From positions 496,001 through 560,000 of the forward strand of contig NZ_JBLFEN010000001.1 in NCBI RefSeq assembly GCF_047345485.1: a stretch of DNA of 64,000 nt, read 5' to 3'. This stretch comes from Jejuia sp047345485 (GTDB lineage: Bacteria > Bacteroidota > Bacteroidia > Flavobacteriales > Flavobacteriaceae). Below the pieces are notes generated by a model that saw only the letters and a list, made by a program, of their open reading frames with translations, did not search any database and had not been told where the DNA came from. The stretch's first letter is position 1; every line of letters starts with the position of its first letter. Shown piece by piece: positions 18,677-26,378 of the stretch. Position numbers and translations under genes: made by a program.

Positions 18677-19105
18677 ATGATACTAAATTCAACACATAAT
18701 AATAAAGAACACAAACAAATCATTACTGATTTGGTAGGTAAACCATTCTCTTTTTTAGAAGCTTTAAAAATAAAAGGTGTTGGCTCTAAACGTTTAATTA
18801 TTGAAGATGTAAGTCCTAATTTAAAAACATATATCAATAAAGTATCAGATATTAATTATGCCAACATTGAACTTAGAAAAGGTGGTATAATACTGTACAT
18901 AAATAAAGGACTTCAAAATTTTACTTGGGTAATTCCTTATTACCAATTGGTTATATATAAAACAAATGGAGCTAGTATACATGCCCAAGGAAAATTTATC
19001 AGATTTAAAAATAACAAAACATTTAAGGAGAATAAAAAGTTTTTTCTAAAAATGTTAGATGAAAAAATAAAATACGACGAACACTATAACTTTCAAAATA
19101 TATGA
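18677..19105 (+). CDS. Protein of unknown function, first gene of the second light-cluster unit
   Basis: The 142-residue protein is not recognised. It has no signal peptide or membrane helix. The middle is beta-rich with alternating hydrophobics (IELRKGGIILYINKG, FTWVIPYYQLVIYK), and the end is a basic helix (NKTFKENKKFFLKMLDEK), which could suggest a small PH-like or nucleic-acid-binding fold, but I do not assign one. It starts 17 bp after the promoter with the twin GTTWAAC site. It overlaps the next gene by 4 bases, so it is expressed with the TIGR03643 protein. Confidence 0.75.
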   Translation: MILNSTHNNKEHKQIITDLVGKPFSFLEALKIKGVGSKRLIIEDVSPNLKTYINKVSDINYANIELRKGGIILYINKGLQNFTWVIPYYQLVIYKTNGASIHAQGKFIRFKNNKTFKENKKFFLKMLDEKIKYDEHYNFQNI

Positions 19106-19374
19106 CATTATCAGAACACGAAATAGATAGAGTTATAGAAATGGCCTGGGAAGATCGTACAACTTTTGAAGCCATAGAATATCAATTTGGTTTAAAAGAA
19201 CAAGATGTTATTGAATTGATGCGAAGAGAAATGAAACCAAGTAGTTTCAGAATGTGGAGACAACGCGTTCAAGGGAGGTCAACAAAACATGAAAAATTAA
19301 GAGGATTTGAAAAAGGACGCTTTAAATGTAGCAGACAAAAACAAATAACACATAATAAAATTTCTAAACGTTAA
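19102..19374 (+). CDS. TIGR03643 (DUF2805) family protein
   Basis: The 90-residue protein shows the family pattern: LSEHEIDRVIEMAWEDRTTF, then FGLKEQDVIELMRREMK and SSFRMWRQRVQGR, followed by a basic tail. The first 50 residues look like a small helix-turn-helix. The family is usually found beside cryptochrome/photolyase genes, as here; its role is not known, though nucleic-acid binding is plausible from the basic residues. It is coupled to the preceding gene through an ATGA overlap. Confidence 0.85.
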   Translation: MTLSEHEIDRVIEMAWEDRTTFEAIEYQFGLKEQDVIELMRREMKPSSFRMWRQRVQGRSTKHEKLRGFEKGRFKCSRQKQITHNKISKR

Positions 19375-19458
19375 CGTGCTTTGATTGAATTATATGCCTA
19401 ATTGCTTTTGAGTTAATTTAACAATTAAAATTGTTATTAAATGATATGTTATTAGATT

Positions 19459-20178
19459 ATGTTTGAGACAGCACATAAAAAAGATGCTATGCAACTAGAA
19501 AAAGTAAAAACAAATGGACACAAATTAAATGGATTTTCAACCGAAGATATAGGAGACGACCATCTGTACACTGGGTTGGAAACACCAATGAAACCTGATG
19601 CCTTTAAACTAACAGATGCGGAAAAAAAAGAACGTATCGGCATTCTATTTGAAGAAATAATGGATGTTATGGGCTTAGATTTAAAAGATGACTCTTTACA
19701 AGGTACGCCAAAGCGTGTTGCTAAAATGTATATAGATGAAATTTTTTCAGGTTTAAATCCTGAAAATAAACCTAAGGTTGCTTTGTTTGATAACAAATAT
19801 CAATACAACCAAATGTTAGTTGAAAAAAATATAACATTTTACTCTAATTGCGAACACCATTTTGTACCAATTATAGGGAAAGCACACGTGGCTTACATTT
19901 CATCTGGTAAAGTAATCGGACTTTCAAAATTGAATAGAATTGTGCAATATTATGCTAAACGTCCTCAAGTTCAAGAACGTTTAACTAATCAAATTGCAAA
20001 CGAATTAAAAACAATTTTAGATACAGAAGATGTAGCTGTTATAATTGATGCTAAACACCTATGTGTATCTTCAAGAGGCATAAAAGATGATACGTCATCT
20101 ACAGTTACCGCATACTATGGCGGACAATTTAATACTTCAGAAAAAATTGCAGAATTACAAAATTATTTAAATAATTAA
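19459..20178 (+). CDS. folE: GTP cyclohydrolase I
   Basis: The 239-residue protein carries the FolE signatures: the zinc site NCEHHFVPIIGKAHVAYI, then GLSKLNRIVQYYAKRPQVQERLT, and the second metal Cys in HLCVSSRGIKDDTS. It makes dihydroneopterin triphosphate, the first step of folate/pterin synthesis. The first 45 residues are a variable extension. In this setting it may supply the folate antenna of the photolyases. Upstream lies an AACAATT/AATTGTT inverted repeat at 19420-19435. Whether this is the only folE of the genome cannot be told here. Confidence 0.93.
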   Translation: MFETAHKKDAMQLEKVKTNGHKLNGFSTEDIGDDHLYTGLETPMKPDAFKLTDAEKKERIGILFEEIMDVMGLDLKDDSLQGTPKRVAKMYIDEIFSGLNPENKPKVALFDNKYQYNQMLVEKNITFYSNCEHHFVPIIGKAHVAYISSGKVIGLSKLNRIVQYYAKRPQVQERLTNQIANELKTILDTEDVAVIIDAKHLCVSSRGIKDDTSSTVTAYYGGQFNTSEKIAELQNYLNN

Positions 20179-20182
20179 TACT

Positions 20183-20407
20183 ATGGAATTGGAATTAATA
20201 AACAGAGCTTTAGAGTTTGAACAAAGAAAAATGAGGTCTTTATCTACAAGTGATCGTGTTAAACTTTCAAGAGAAGCAAAAGCCTTAATTTTAGATTTAA
20301 ATCAAATCTACAAGCAAAAAAAGGATGAAAACATCATGGATATCATGAAGCGTTTAACTGTAATAAAAAGAAAAGTTGAAAAGCGATTAAAAGGACGCTT
20401 ATTGTAA
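20183..20407 (+). CDS. Small helical protein, paralogue 1
   Basis: A 74-residue, highly charged, all-helical protein starting 4 bp after folE. It shares ALEFEQR, SREAKALIL-LN-IYK and an MKRLTVIK-KVEKRLKGR end with the next gene, so the two are tandem paralogues. I know similar uncharacterised proteins in flavobacterial photolyase/SDR neighbourhoods only by pattern. There is no signal or membrane segment. A coiled-coil adaptor or small dimer is possible; no function is assigned. Confidence 0.8.
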   Translation: MELELINRALEFEQRKMRSLSTSDRVKLSREAKALILDLNQIYKQKKDENIMDIMKRLTVIKRKVEKRLKGRLL

Positions 20408-20559
20408 TAGTAAAACTTTCATAATAAGTAACTAAATGCTTGAAATATCAAAATTCATCTAATATTTCTTCATAAAAATAGGTAATCTTCTATATTTTAT
20501 TATATTGCGAGAATGTGCGTATTATAATGCACTATTCAAAAAATATAGTAAAATTAATT

Positions 20560-20775
20560 ATGGAGATTATTGACAAAGCTTTAGAGTTCGAACAACGCAG
20601 ACACACTTTTAAAACTACAAGTGAGCGTATAGAATCATCTAGAGAAGTAAAAAGTTTAATATTAGGTTTAAACGATATCTACAAGGTAGAAAAAGATCCT
20701 GAAATAATGGATTTAATGAAACGGCTAACAGTTATTAAACAAAAAATAGAAAAACGGCTAAAGGGCAGGCCATAA
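20560..20775 (+). CDS. Small helical protein, paralogue 2
   Basis: A 71-residue paralogue of the preceding gene, aligning over its whole length (ALEFEQRRH, SREVKSLILGLNDIYK, MKRLTVIKQKIEKRLKGRP). I chose the ATG that aligns with paralogue 1 rather than an ATG 45 bases earlier, since the extra residues have no counterpart. A 152-bp gap separates the two copies, so it may have its own promoter. Function unknown. Confidence 0.8.
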   Translation: MEIIDKALEFEQRRHTFKTTSERIESSREVKSLILGLNDIYKVEKDPEIMDLMKRLTVIKQKIEKRLKGRP

Positions 20776-20794
20776 AAAAAATGCCCTGAAACCT

Positions 20795-21478
20795 ATGAGA
20801 ACAATAATAGTAGTTGGTGGAAGTAAGGGCATTGGTAAAGCATTAGTTGAAAAACTATTAGCAAACTGCAATGTTATAAACATTAGTAGAAGTAAACCAG
20901 AGATATCGCACTCTAATCTTACCCATCACCAAAGCGATATTACAAAAGACGAATTACCTGAAATTGATACTGCAGATGGACTTGTATATTGCCCTGGTAG
21001 CATCAATCTAAAACCCATAGGACGCCTTAGTATAGACGATTTTAAAAATGATTTTGAAATTAACGTACTTGGTGCTGTTAAGGTAATTCAAAAATATCTT
21101 ACAATTCTAAAAAAAGGGAGTAAGCCATCTATTGTTTTATTTAGTACAGTAGCATCTAAACTTGGTATGCCGTATCATGCAAGTGTTGCCGTTTCTAAAT
21201 CTGGTGTTGAAGGTTTGGTAAAATCTTTAGGAGCAGAGTTAGCACCTACGCTTCGCATAAATGCCATAGCGCCAACTGTAACAAATACTGATTTGGCGTC
21301 CAAATTACTGCGCAACGACAAGATGATTGAAAATATCACAGAACGTCATCCGCTAAAAAAGTTTTTATCCCCTGAGGAAGTAGCTGGTATGGCAGAATTT
21401 TTACTTTCAGAAAACGCATCGTCAATTTCTGGTCAAGTCTATCAAATGGATTGTGGTATCGTAAGTTTTAAAATATAA
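20795..21478 (+). CDS. Short-chain dehydrogenase/reductase-like protein lacking the catalytic Tyr
   Basis: The 227-residue protein is an SDR with the cofactor motif GGSKGIG (8-14), an N-x-G equivalent (NVLGAVKV) and Ser117 of the catalytic set. Lys135 is present, but four residues before it, where SDRs have Tyr (YxxxK), there is Val131, in HASVAVSKSGVEGL. A related form with HAS-x-AxxK is familiar to me from photolyase-type clusters. The missing Tyr suggests a changed reaction or a binding role. It is followed 4 bp later by the peroxidase. Confidence 0.85.
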   Translation: MRTIIVVGGSKGIGKALVEKLLANCNVINISRSKPEISHSNLTHHQSDITKDELPEIDTADGLVYCPGSINLKPIGRLSIDDFKNDFEINVLGAVKVIQKYLTILKKGSKPSIVLFSTVASKLGMPYHASVAVSKSGVEGLVKSLGAELAPTLRINAIAPTVTNTDLASKLLRNDKMIENITERHPLKKFLSPEEVAGMAEFLLSENASSISGQVYQMDCGIVSFKI

Positions 21479-21482
21479 ATTC

Positions 21483-22019
21483 ATGAATCCTTTTAAAACA
21501 TTTATTGCAACCCTAGGCTCTAATAATACCAAAACAAAACTGGAAGTAAATTCGGTTTATGATATAGAAATTAATTCTTTGCAAGGTAAACTTATTGATT
21601 TATCTAAATTCAAAGGGAAACACATTCTTTTTGTAAATGTAGCCACAAAATGTGGTTTCACTCCCCAATATAAAAAGTTACAACAACTACACGAAGAGTA
21701 TGGTGACAAGCTACAGGTTATTGGTTTACCATGTAATCAATTTGGAGGACAAGAACCTGGTGACACCAACGATATCGAAAATTTTTGTCAAGTAAATTAT
21801 GGCGTAAGCTTTCTAATTACCGAAAAACTTCATGTAAAAGGCAAACAGCAACATCCACTTTACAGTTGGTTAACTCAAAAAATAAACAACGGTGTTAAAG
21901 ATTCTTCTGTAAAATGGAATTTTCAAAAATACTTAGTTGATAGAGAAGGTCTTTTGGTAGATTATTATTTTTCTGCGACTAGCCCAATGAGTTCAAAGAT
22001 TTTAAAATATTTAAAATAA
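21483..22019 (+). CDS. Glutathione peroxidase family thiol peroxidase
   Basis: The 178-residue protein has the GPx motifs NVATKCGFTPQY with peroxidatic Cys57 (in place of Sec), GLPCNQFGGQEPG with a resolving-type Cys, and VKWNFQKYLVD with the catalytic Trp/Asn. It reduces peroxides, probably with thioredoxin, as most Cys-type bacterial GPx do. There is no signal peptide; the first 20 residues form a short extension. Its presence in the light cluster fits protection from photo-generated peroxides. Confidence 0.9.
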   Translation: MNPFKTFIATLGSNNTKTKLEVNSVYDIEINSLQGKLIDLSKFKGKHILFVNVATKCGFTPQYKKLQQLHEEYGDKLQVIGLPCNQFGGQEPGDTNDIENFCQVNYGVSFLITEKLHVKGKQQHPLYSWLTQKINNGVKDSSVKWNFQKYLVDREGLLVDYYFSATSPMSSKILKYLK

Positions 22020-22025
22020 AAGCAA

Positions 22026-22202
22026 ATGTTTACTATTTTTATCAAAAAAACTAAAAGAGCCCGATTGGAAGAAAAATTTAAAAAGTTAATGAAAGAGTGG
22101 CATAGATTGTCTTCTACAAACAAAGCAGCCAGTGATCAAAAATTTAGTGAAGCCCAAAAAATTGCTAAACAATTGAACATGATGAATAATGAAGCTGCTT
22201 AA
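22026..22202 (+). CDS. Small basic helical protein (Lacal_2735-like)
   Basis: A 58-codon frame begins 6 bp after the peroxidase stop and overlaps the TspO start by 14 bases. It encodes a short hydrophobic start (MFTIFIKK), then a charged helix (LEEKFKKLMKEWHRL) and a second Lys/Gln-rich helix (SEAQKIAKQLNMM). This helical hairpin fits the small flavobacterial family I know as Lacal_2735. The tight packing in the operon supports a real gene. Function unknown. Confidence 0.7.
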   Translation: MFTIFIKKTKRARLEEKFKKLMKEWHRLSSTNKAASDQKFSEAQKIAKQLNMMNNEAA

Positions 22203-22650
22203 ATACATCTTTATTTTTTTAATAATTAACTTTGCCACTTTAGCTATTGGCGGCTATCTAATGTCTAATGGTCCTCAAACAGATTGGTATACTAATCTAG
22301 AAAAGGCACCATGGACTCCTCCAGGATGGGTTTTTGGTGCCGCTTGGTTTTCTATAATGTTATGTTTTTCAATATATATGGGGTTTTTATACAAAACCTT
22401 AGGAGGTGTAACCACATTGATTATTTTCGGTATACAAGTAGTACTCAACACCATATGGAATTTTATTTTTTTTAATTTACATTTAATAGGTCTTGCTTTA
22501 ACCGTAATTATTTTACTCACATTTACAATAAGCGTTTTTATGTTTTTTTATAAAAAGCAAATGAAACTAAAAACGCTCTTAATTTTACCATACTTTATTT
22601 GGCTTTGCATTGCAACATCGCTCAATGGATACATATTACTATACAATTAA
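22189..22650 (+). CDS. tspO: TspO/MBR family tryptophan-rich sensory protein
   Basis: The 153-residue protein has five membrane helices and the family motifs WYTNLEKAPWTPPGWVFGAAW, NTIWNFIFF and a final LPYFIWLCIATSLNGYI. Bacterial TspO binds porphyrins and can promote their light-dependent breakdown; in some species it affects photosynthesis or stress genes. It fits a cluster devoted to blue light and photo-oxidative stress. It overlaps the small helical gene and is followed 15 bp later by the SRPBCC gene. Confidence 0.9.
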   Translation: MKLLKYIFIFLIINFATLAIGGYLMSNGPQTDWYTNLEKAPWTPPGWVFGAAWFSIMLCFSIYMGFLYKTLGGVTTLIIFGIQVVLNTIWNFIFFNLHLIGLALTVIILLTFTISVFMFFYKKQMKLKTLLILPYFIWLCIATSLNGYILLYN

Positions 22651-22665
22651 GCATAAAAAAAGTTC

Positions 22666-23133
22666 ATGAAAATATATACACTTCATAAAAAACAAAAGCT
22701 ACCTATTTCTATAGATCAAGCTTGGGAGTTTTTATCAAATCCTAGAAATTTAAAAACTATTACACCAGAATATATGGGGTTTCATATTTTATCTGGTGCT
22801 GATAGACCGATGTATGCTGGACAAATTATTCAATATATAGTAACTCCTATATTGGGCATAAAAACCAAATGGGTTACTGAAATTACACATAGTGTAGACA
22901 AGCATTATTTTGTAGACGAACAACGTTTTGGCCCCTATGCATTATGGCATCATAAACATTTTATAAAGGAAATAGATGGTGGTGTAGAAATGGAAGATAT
23001 TATAGATTATAAAGTACCGCTTGGTATTCTTGGGCAACTAGTACACCCCTTTTTAGTGAAACCTAAACTTGAAGAAATTTTTAACTATAGAACTACGAAG
23101 CTAGAAGCACTTTTTGGTAAGTATCCGGTTTAA
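22666..23133 (+). CDS. SRPBCC (START-like) ligand-binding protein
   Basis: The 155-residue protein fits the cyclase/coenzyme-Q-binding-like SRPBCC family: QAWEFLSNPRNLKTITPEYMGF near the start, YIVTPILGIKTKWVTEI, and DIIDYKVPLGILGQL in the last third. The fold has a deep hydrophobic pocket for a lipid-like ligand. Homologues lie beside photolyase and SDR genes in many bacteria, but the ligand is not known. There is no signal peptide. Confidence 0.8.
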   Translation: MKIYTLHKKQKLPISIDQAWEFLSNPRNLKTITPEYMGFHILSGADRPMYAGQIIQYIVTPILGIKTKWVTEITHSVDKHYFVDEQRFGPYALWHHKHFIKEIDGGVEMEDIIDYKVPLGILGQLVHPFLVKPKLEEIFNYRTTKLEALFGKYPV

Positions 23134-23206
23134 AATTCTGCTTAATTAATGTGTAAAATAGATTATAAGATTTTTTAACCCTATTATCCATTGTAACTCC
23201 ATTAAC

Positions 23207-24511
23207 ATGAAGAAAAAAGTAAATATATTTTGGTTTAGACGTGATTTACGATTAGACGATAATCTTGGTTTTTTTAAGGCGTTACAAGGTGATTTTCCTG
23301 TATTACCAATTTTTATTTTTGATGCTGAAATTTTAGATAAACTCCCTGAAGATGACGCAAGGGTTACATTTATTTATGAAACTTTGCAAAGTATGCGTAA
23401 TACGTTACAAAACGAACATGATAGTAGTATTGCGATGTTCCATGGGAAACCGTTAGATATTTTTAATACTTTAATAGAAGATTATACCATTAATGCAGTA
23501 TACACAAACCATGATTATGAGCCTTATGCTAAAACGCGTGATATAGCCATAAAAAATCTATTAGAATCTCAAAATATTGAATTTAAGACCTATAAAGATC
23601 AGGTTATTTTTGAAAAAGATGAGGTAGTAAAAAAAGATGGCAACCCATATGTAGTATACACGCCATATATGAAAGTTTGGAAAGAAACATTTAAATCTCA
23701 TAATTTAGACATTTATTATACAAATAACTTTCTTAATAATTTAATTGAACATACACGATTACCCAATTTAAGTTTAGCCGATATTGGATTTAAAACATCT
23801 ACCCAAAAGATAAAACCCTACACGGTAACCCCAACCTTAATACAACGCTACGAAGACACACGTAATTTTCCCGCTAAAGATGCTACATCAAAGCTAGGAC
23901 CACATTTGCGCTTTGGCACCGTAAGTATCAGGAAAATGGTAAAAAAAGCTATTGCCGAAAACAATGAAATATTTTGGCAAGAATTAATTTGGCGTGAGTT
24001 TTTTATGCAAATTCTTTGGCATTTCCCCCATACAGCAGAACGCAGTTTTAAATCTAAATACGACCGTATACAGTGGCGTAATAATGAAGAAGAATTTAAA
24101 GTATGGTGTGAAGGTAAAACAGGATATCCGCTTGTAGATGCAGGTATGAGACAACTAAACGAAACAGGTTTTATGCACAACCGTGTACGCATGCTGGTGG
24201 GTAGTTTTTTATGTAAACATTTACTCATCGATTGGCGCTGGGGAGAAGCCTATTTTGCCGAAAAATTACACGATTACGAAATGGCAAGTAATATTGGTAA
24301 TTGGCAATGGGTTGCAGGCAGTGGTGTTGACGCTGCACCCTATTTTAGAATTTTTAACCCCACATCGCAAATACAAAAGTTTGATAAAGAACTAAATTAT
24401 ATTAAAACTTGGGTGCGAGATTTTCAAGAGTTAACCTACCCGCAACCCATGGTAGACCATAAAATGGCTAGAGCACGTTGTTTAGAAACTTATAAGAGTG
24501 CTTTAAATTAA
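23207..24511 (+). CDS. phrB: Class I deoxyribodipyrimidine photolyase
   Basis: The 434-residue protein is the most canonical photolyase here. It has the N-terminal antenna domain (IFWFRRDLRLDDN) and FAD domain with SKLGPHLRFGTVSIRKMV, FWQELIWREFFMQIL, GKTGYPLVDAGMRQLNETG, HNRVRMLVGSFLCKHLLIDW, and the flavin-site stretch ASNIGNWQWVAGSGVDAAPYFRIFNP (split here for reference only as ASNIGNWQW and GSGVDAAPYFRIFNP). It should repair cyclobutane pyrimidine dimers with blue light. It closes the light cluster; the att-like sites begin about 170 bp downstream. Confidence 0.9.
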   Translation: MKKKVNIFWFRRDLRLDDNLGFFKALQGDFPVLPIFIFDAEILDKLPEDDARVTFIYETLQSMRNTLQNEHDSSIAMFHGKPLDIFNTLIEDYTINAVYTNHDYEPYAKTRDIAIKNLLESQNIEFKTYKDQVIFEKDEVVKKDGNPYVVYTPYMKVWKETFKSHNLDIYYTNNFLNNLIEHTRLPNLSLADIGFKTSTQKIKPYTVTPTLIQRYEDTRNFPAKDATSKLGPHLRFGTVSIRKMVKKAIAENNEIFWQELIWREFFMQILWHFPHTAERSFKSKYDRIQWRNNEEEFKVWCEGKTGYPLVDAGMRQLNETGFMHNRVRMLVGSFLCKHLLIDWRWGEAYFAEKLHDYEMASNIGNWQWVAGSGVDAAPYFRIFNPTSQIQKFDKELNYIKTWVRDFQELTYPQPMVDHKMARARCLETYKSALN

Positions 24512-24894
24512 GTATTAAGACTTCATTTGTACTGACTTTATCTATACAGCACACATAATAGCAAGTTGAATTTTCGTGTATAATCCAAAAGTTAGGACAA
24601 AAAACTGATCTATTTGTTTTTTATCACCTACACTACAACTAAGAGTATTACACTTGGCTTTGTGAAAAAAATCACCTAACTTCGTTTAACTTTGGATATA
24701 CGTCACCTGTGCTGAACTAGTTTCAGTATTAAAACGGAAGTATATCCGATTGACCGTTGTACACAAGCTTAAAACATCATAATGATTCGTAAAATAAAAT
24801 TCACTTTATTGTTAATAAGTTTTAATTATTCAATTGTATATAAAAATGCATATTTGTTAATTTTACGCAAAAAATAAACCTACAGGTTGATTTT
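24512..24894. other. Intergenic region between the photolyase and the cassette genes
   Basis: It holds no credible gene. The first 170 bp are AT-rich without clear signals. Then comes the left att-like hairpin (24683-24764), and after it the cassette's own leader. A weak -7-like CATATTTG at about 24849-24856 could start the toxin-like gene. Confidence 0.6.
24683..24764 (+). repeat. Left attC-like recombination site, interrupted by the cassette
   Basis: Order: CGTTTAAC, 3 bases, GGATATAC, about 38 bases with an internal CTGAA/TTCAG hairpin, GTATATCC, GATTGACC, GTTGTACAC. GGATATAC and GTATATCC are perfect reverse complements, giving an imperfect hairpin of about 80 bases with integron attC layout (R'', L'', variable stem, L', R'). 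CGTTTAAC is not complementary to the adjacent GTTGTACAC but is the exact reverse complement of GTTAAACG at 26505-26512, as expected if a cassette was inserted at G|TT. Confidence 0.65.
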
Positions 24895-25461
24895 ATGGAA
24901 ATTTTTAGTACATTTGACGAACAATATCAAGGGGTTTATTTAGCGAACTTCGATAATTGTCCATTTTACCAAACACCCACAGAGTATGAAACAGAACTGG
25001 ATAAGATACAGGATCAACTTCAAAACCCATTGTTTGTACGAAATTTTATTAAATCCTCGAAATCAGGTTGGAAACAAGGAGCATATAAAAATCATAGCTT
25101 ATTATTTTTAACAACTGAAATTCTTCAAGAAGCAGGTGATTTGTTTGATAAATTAGATGAAATAAGCGAAGAGTCTCAAAATGGTGATTGTTTTGAAACA
25201 TTATTTGATGAATTTGTCGAGTTGTCAAAATCTGAAAGATATCATGATCCTGGAAGAAGAAAAATGTACACCTATGATTACGGTTCTTTATTGAGACTAT
25301 ATGGAGTGCGTGTCGGTAACTATGCAATTGTAATAACAGGAGCTGGAATTAAATTAGTCGATAAAATGGATACAGAACCTTTGAAATTAGAACTAGATAA
25401 AATGACTTATTTAAAGTCTTGGCTAAAACAAGAAAACATTACAGATTCTACTGAATTATAA
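24895..25461 (+). CDS. Putative toxin of a toxin-antitoxin-chaperone module
   Basis: The 188-residue protein is not a member of a family I can name with certainty. The last 70 residues (RRKMYTYDYGSLLRLYGVRVG, YAIVITGAGIKLV, then a Lys/Leu-rich helix) resemble the core of RelE/HigB-like or ParE-like small toxins with a long N-terminal helical addition. It is first of three tightly packed genes, with an XRE antitoxin-like gene 1 bp behind and a SecB-like gene third, the gene order of mycobacterial HigB-HigA-SecB-like TAC loci. The toxin role is inferred from context. Confidence 0.6.
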   Translation: MEIFSTFDEQYQGVYLANFDNCPFYQTPTEYETELDKIQDQLQNPLFVRNFIKSSKSGWKQGAYKNHSLLFLTTEILQEAGDLFDKLDEISEESQNGDCFETLFDEFVELSKSERYHDPGRRKMYTYDYGSLLRLYGVRVGNYAIVITGAGIKLVDKMDTEPLKLELDKMTYLKSWLKQENITDSTEL

Positions 25462-25462
25462 C

Positions 25463-25930
25463 ATGGAAAAAAACCTAAACAAAGTAGTTACAAGAACAGC
25501 AACTAAATGGAAAGAACGAGCTAAAAGAGACCGTTCTAACAGGAGGAATATAACTAGATCTCAAGCATTTGCACTAGAGTTGTTGGATTATATGGATTTA
25601 CATAAAATCAAGCAAATAGACCTAGCAAATAAAATGGGTGTAAGTGCTCAACAAGTAAATAAAATATTAAGCGCTAAAGCGAATTTAACATTCGAAACAA
25701 TAGACAAAATTGCCGAGGCTTTAGGCGTTGATATTACATCACCAAAAATAAAGTCTAATAAAAGTACTAATTCAGCTGTCATTCTTCAATCGATGCAAGT
25801 TGTACATAAACGCAAGTACAAAACTATAGAGGAAGAATTGACGTCTGAAAGAATTACACAAAGAAATCCTGTTTTACAAACTAATATGGAAAACTTGGAT
25901 TCATATACTTACACAGCTAATCAAATTTAA
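25463..25930 (+). CDS. XRE-family HTH antitoxin-like protein with C-terminal extension
   Basis: The 155-residue protein has a basic N-terminus, then a classical XRE helix-turn-helix at about 50-95 (KIKQIDLANKMGVSAQQVNKIL, followed by LTFETIDKIAEALGVDI). The last 55 residues are a low-order extension ending in a hydrophobic/aromatic patch (LDSYTYTANQI). In TAC systems the HigA-type antitoxin has such a tail (the ChAD) that must be bound by the SecB-like chaperone. The gene lies 1 bp after the toxin-like gene and 6 bp before the chaperone-like gene. Confidence 0.8.
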   Translation: MEKNLNKVVTRTATKWKERAKRDRSNRRNITRSQAFALELLDYMDLHKIKQIDLANKMGVSAQQVNKILSAKANLTFETIDKIAEALGVDITSPKIKSNKSTNSAVILQSMQVVHKRKYKTIEEELTSERITQRNPVLQTNMENLDSYTYTANQI

Positions 25931-25936
25931 AAAGCG

Positions 25937-26371
25937 ATGACGTACAATAAATTAGGTTTTGCTTTTACAGGTTTACGAACTATATCGTTTGCAATAATTG
26001 ATAAAGCTTACAAAAAAACTGGCGAAACGAACTTAATGACTGGATTAGGATTTGGTTTAGATATTGACGACCAAGTAGTAACTTGTAACACTCGTTTTTC
26101 TTTTGAGAGAAAAAAGGATCAGCCATTTTTAATTCTTGAAGTTCAAGGACTATTTGAAATAGAAAAAAATGACTTCTTGAATAAAATGAAACAAGATGAT
26201 AAATCCTATTTAGTAGCAAAAGGTCTTGCAGTACATTTTGCTGTACTGACTGTAGGTTCTGCCAGAGGAATATTACATGCTAAAACCGAGGGAACACCAT
26301 TTAATGAGTATCTCTTACCAACCATTGATGTTAAAAACATGTTACGAGAGGATGTTATTTTTAATTTCTAA
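25937..26371 (+). CDS. SecB-like chaperone of a TAC module (inferred)
   Basis: The 144-residue protein has the outline of SecB-like folds: beta strands with alternating hydrophobics (VTCNTRFSFER, PFLILEVQGLFEI), a helix with the ARxxxHxxT pattern (VGSARGILHAKTEG) and a Pro/Leu strand near the end (PFNEYLLPTIDV), matching in order the SecB elements around its 'YAREVI...PPLNLAPVNF' region. It is the third gene, as SecB-like Rv1957 is in the M. tuberculosis TAC operon. The fold call is by eye and should be tested by profile search; confidence in the coding sequence itself is high. Confidence 0.6.
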   Translation: MTYNKLGFAFTGLRTISFAIIDKAYKKTGETNLMTGLGFGLDIDDQVVTCNTRFSFERKKDQPFLILEVQGLFEIEKNDFLNKMKQDDKSYLVAKGLAVHFAVLTVGSARGILHAKTEGTPFNEYLLPTIDVKNMLREDVIFNF

Positions 26372-26378
26372 AACGCCA

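Noticed and set aside
24683..24690. GTTTAAC in the left att-like site as another copy of the photolyase operator
   Set aside because: The partner GTTAAAC is 1.8 kb away, not at 21 bp, and no promoter adjoins; the match is better explained by the recombination-site symmetry.
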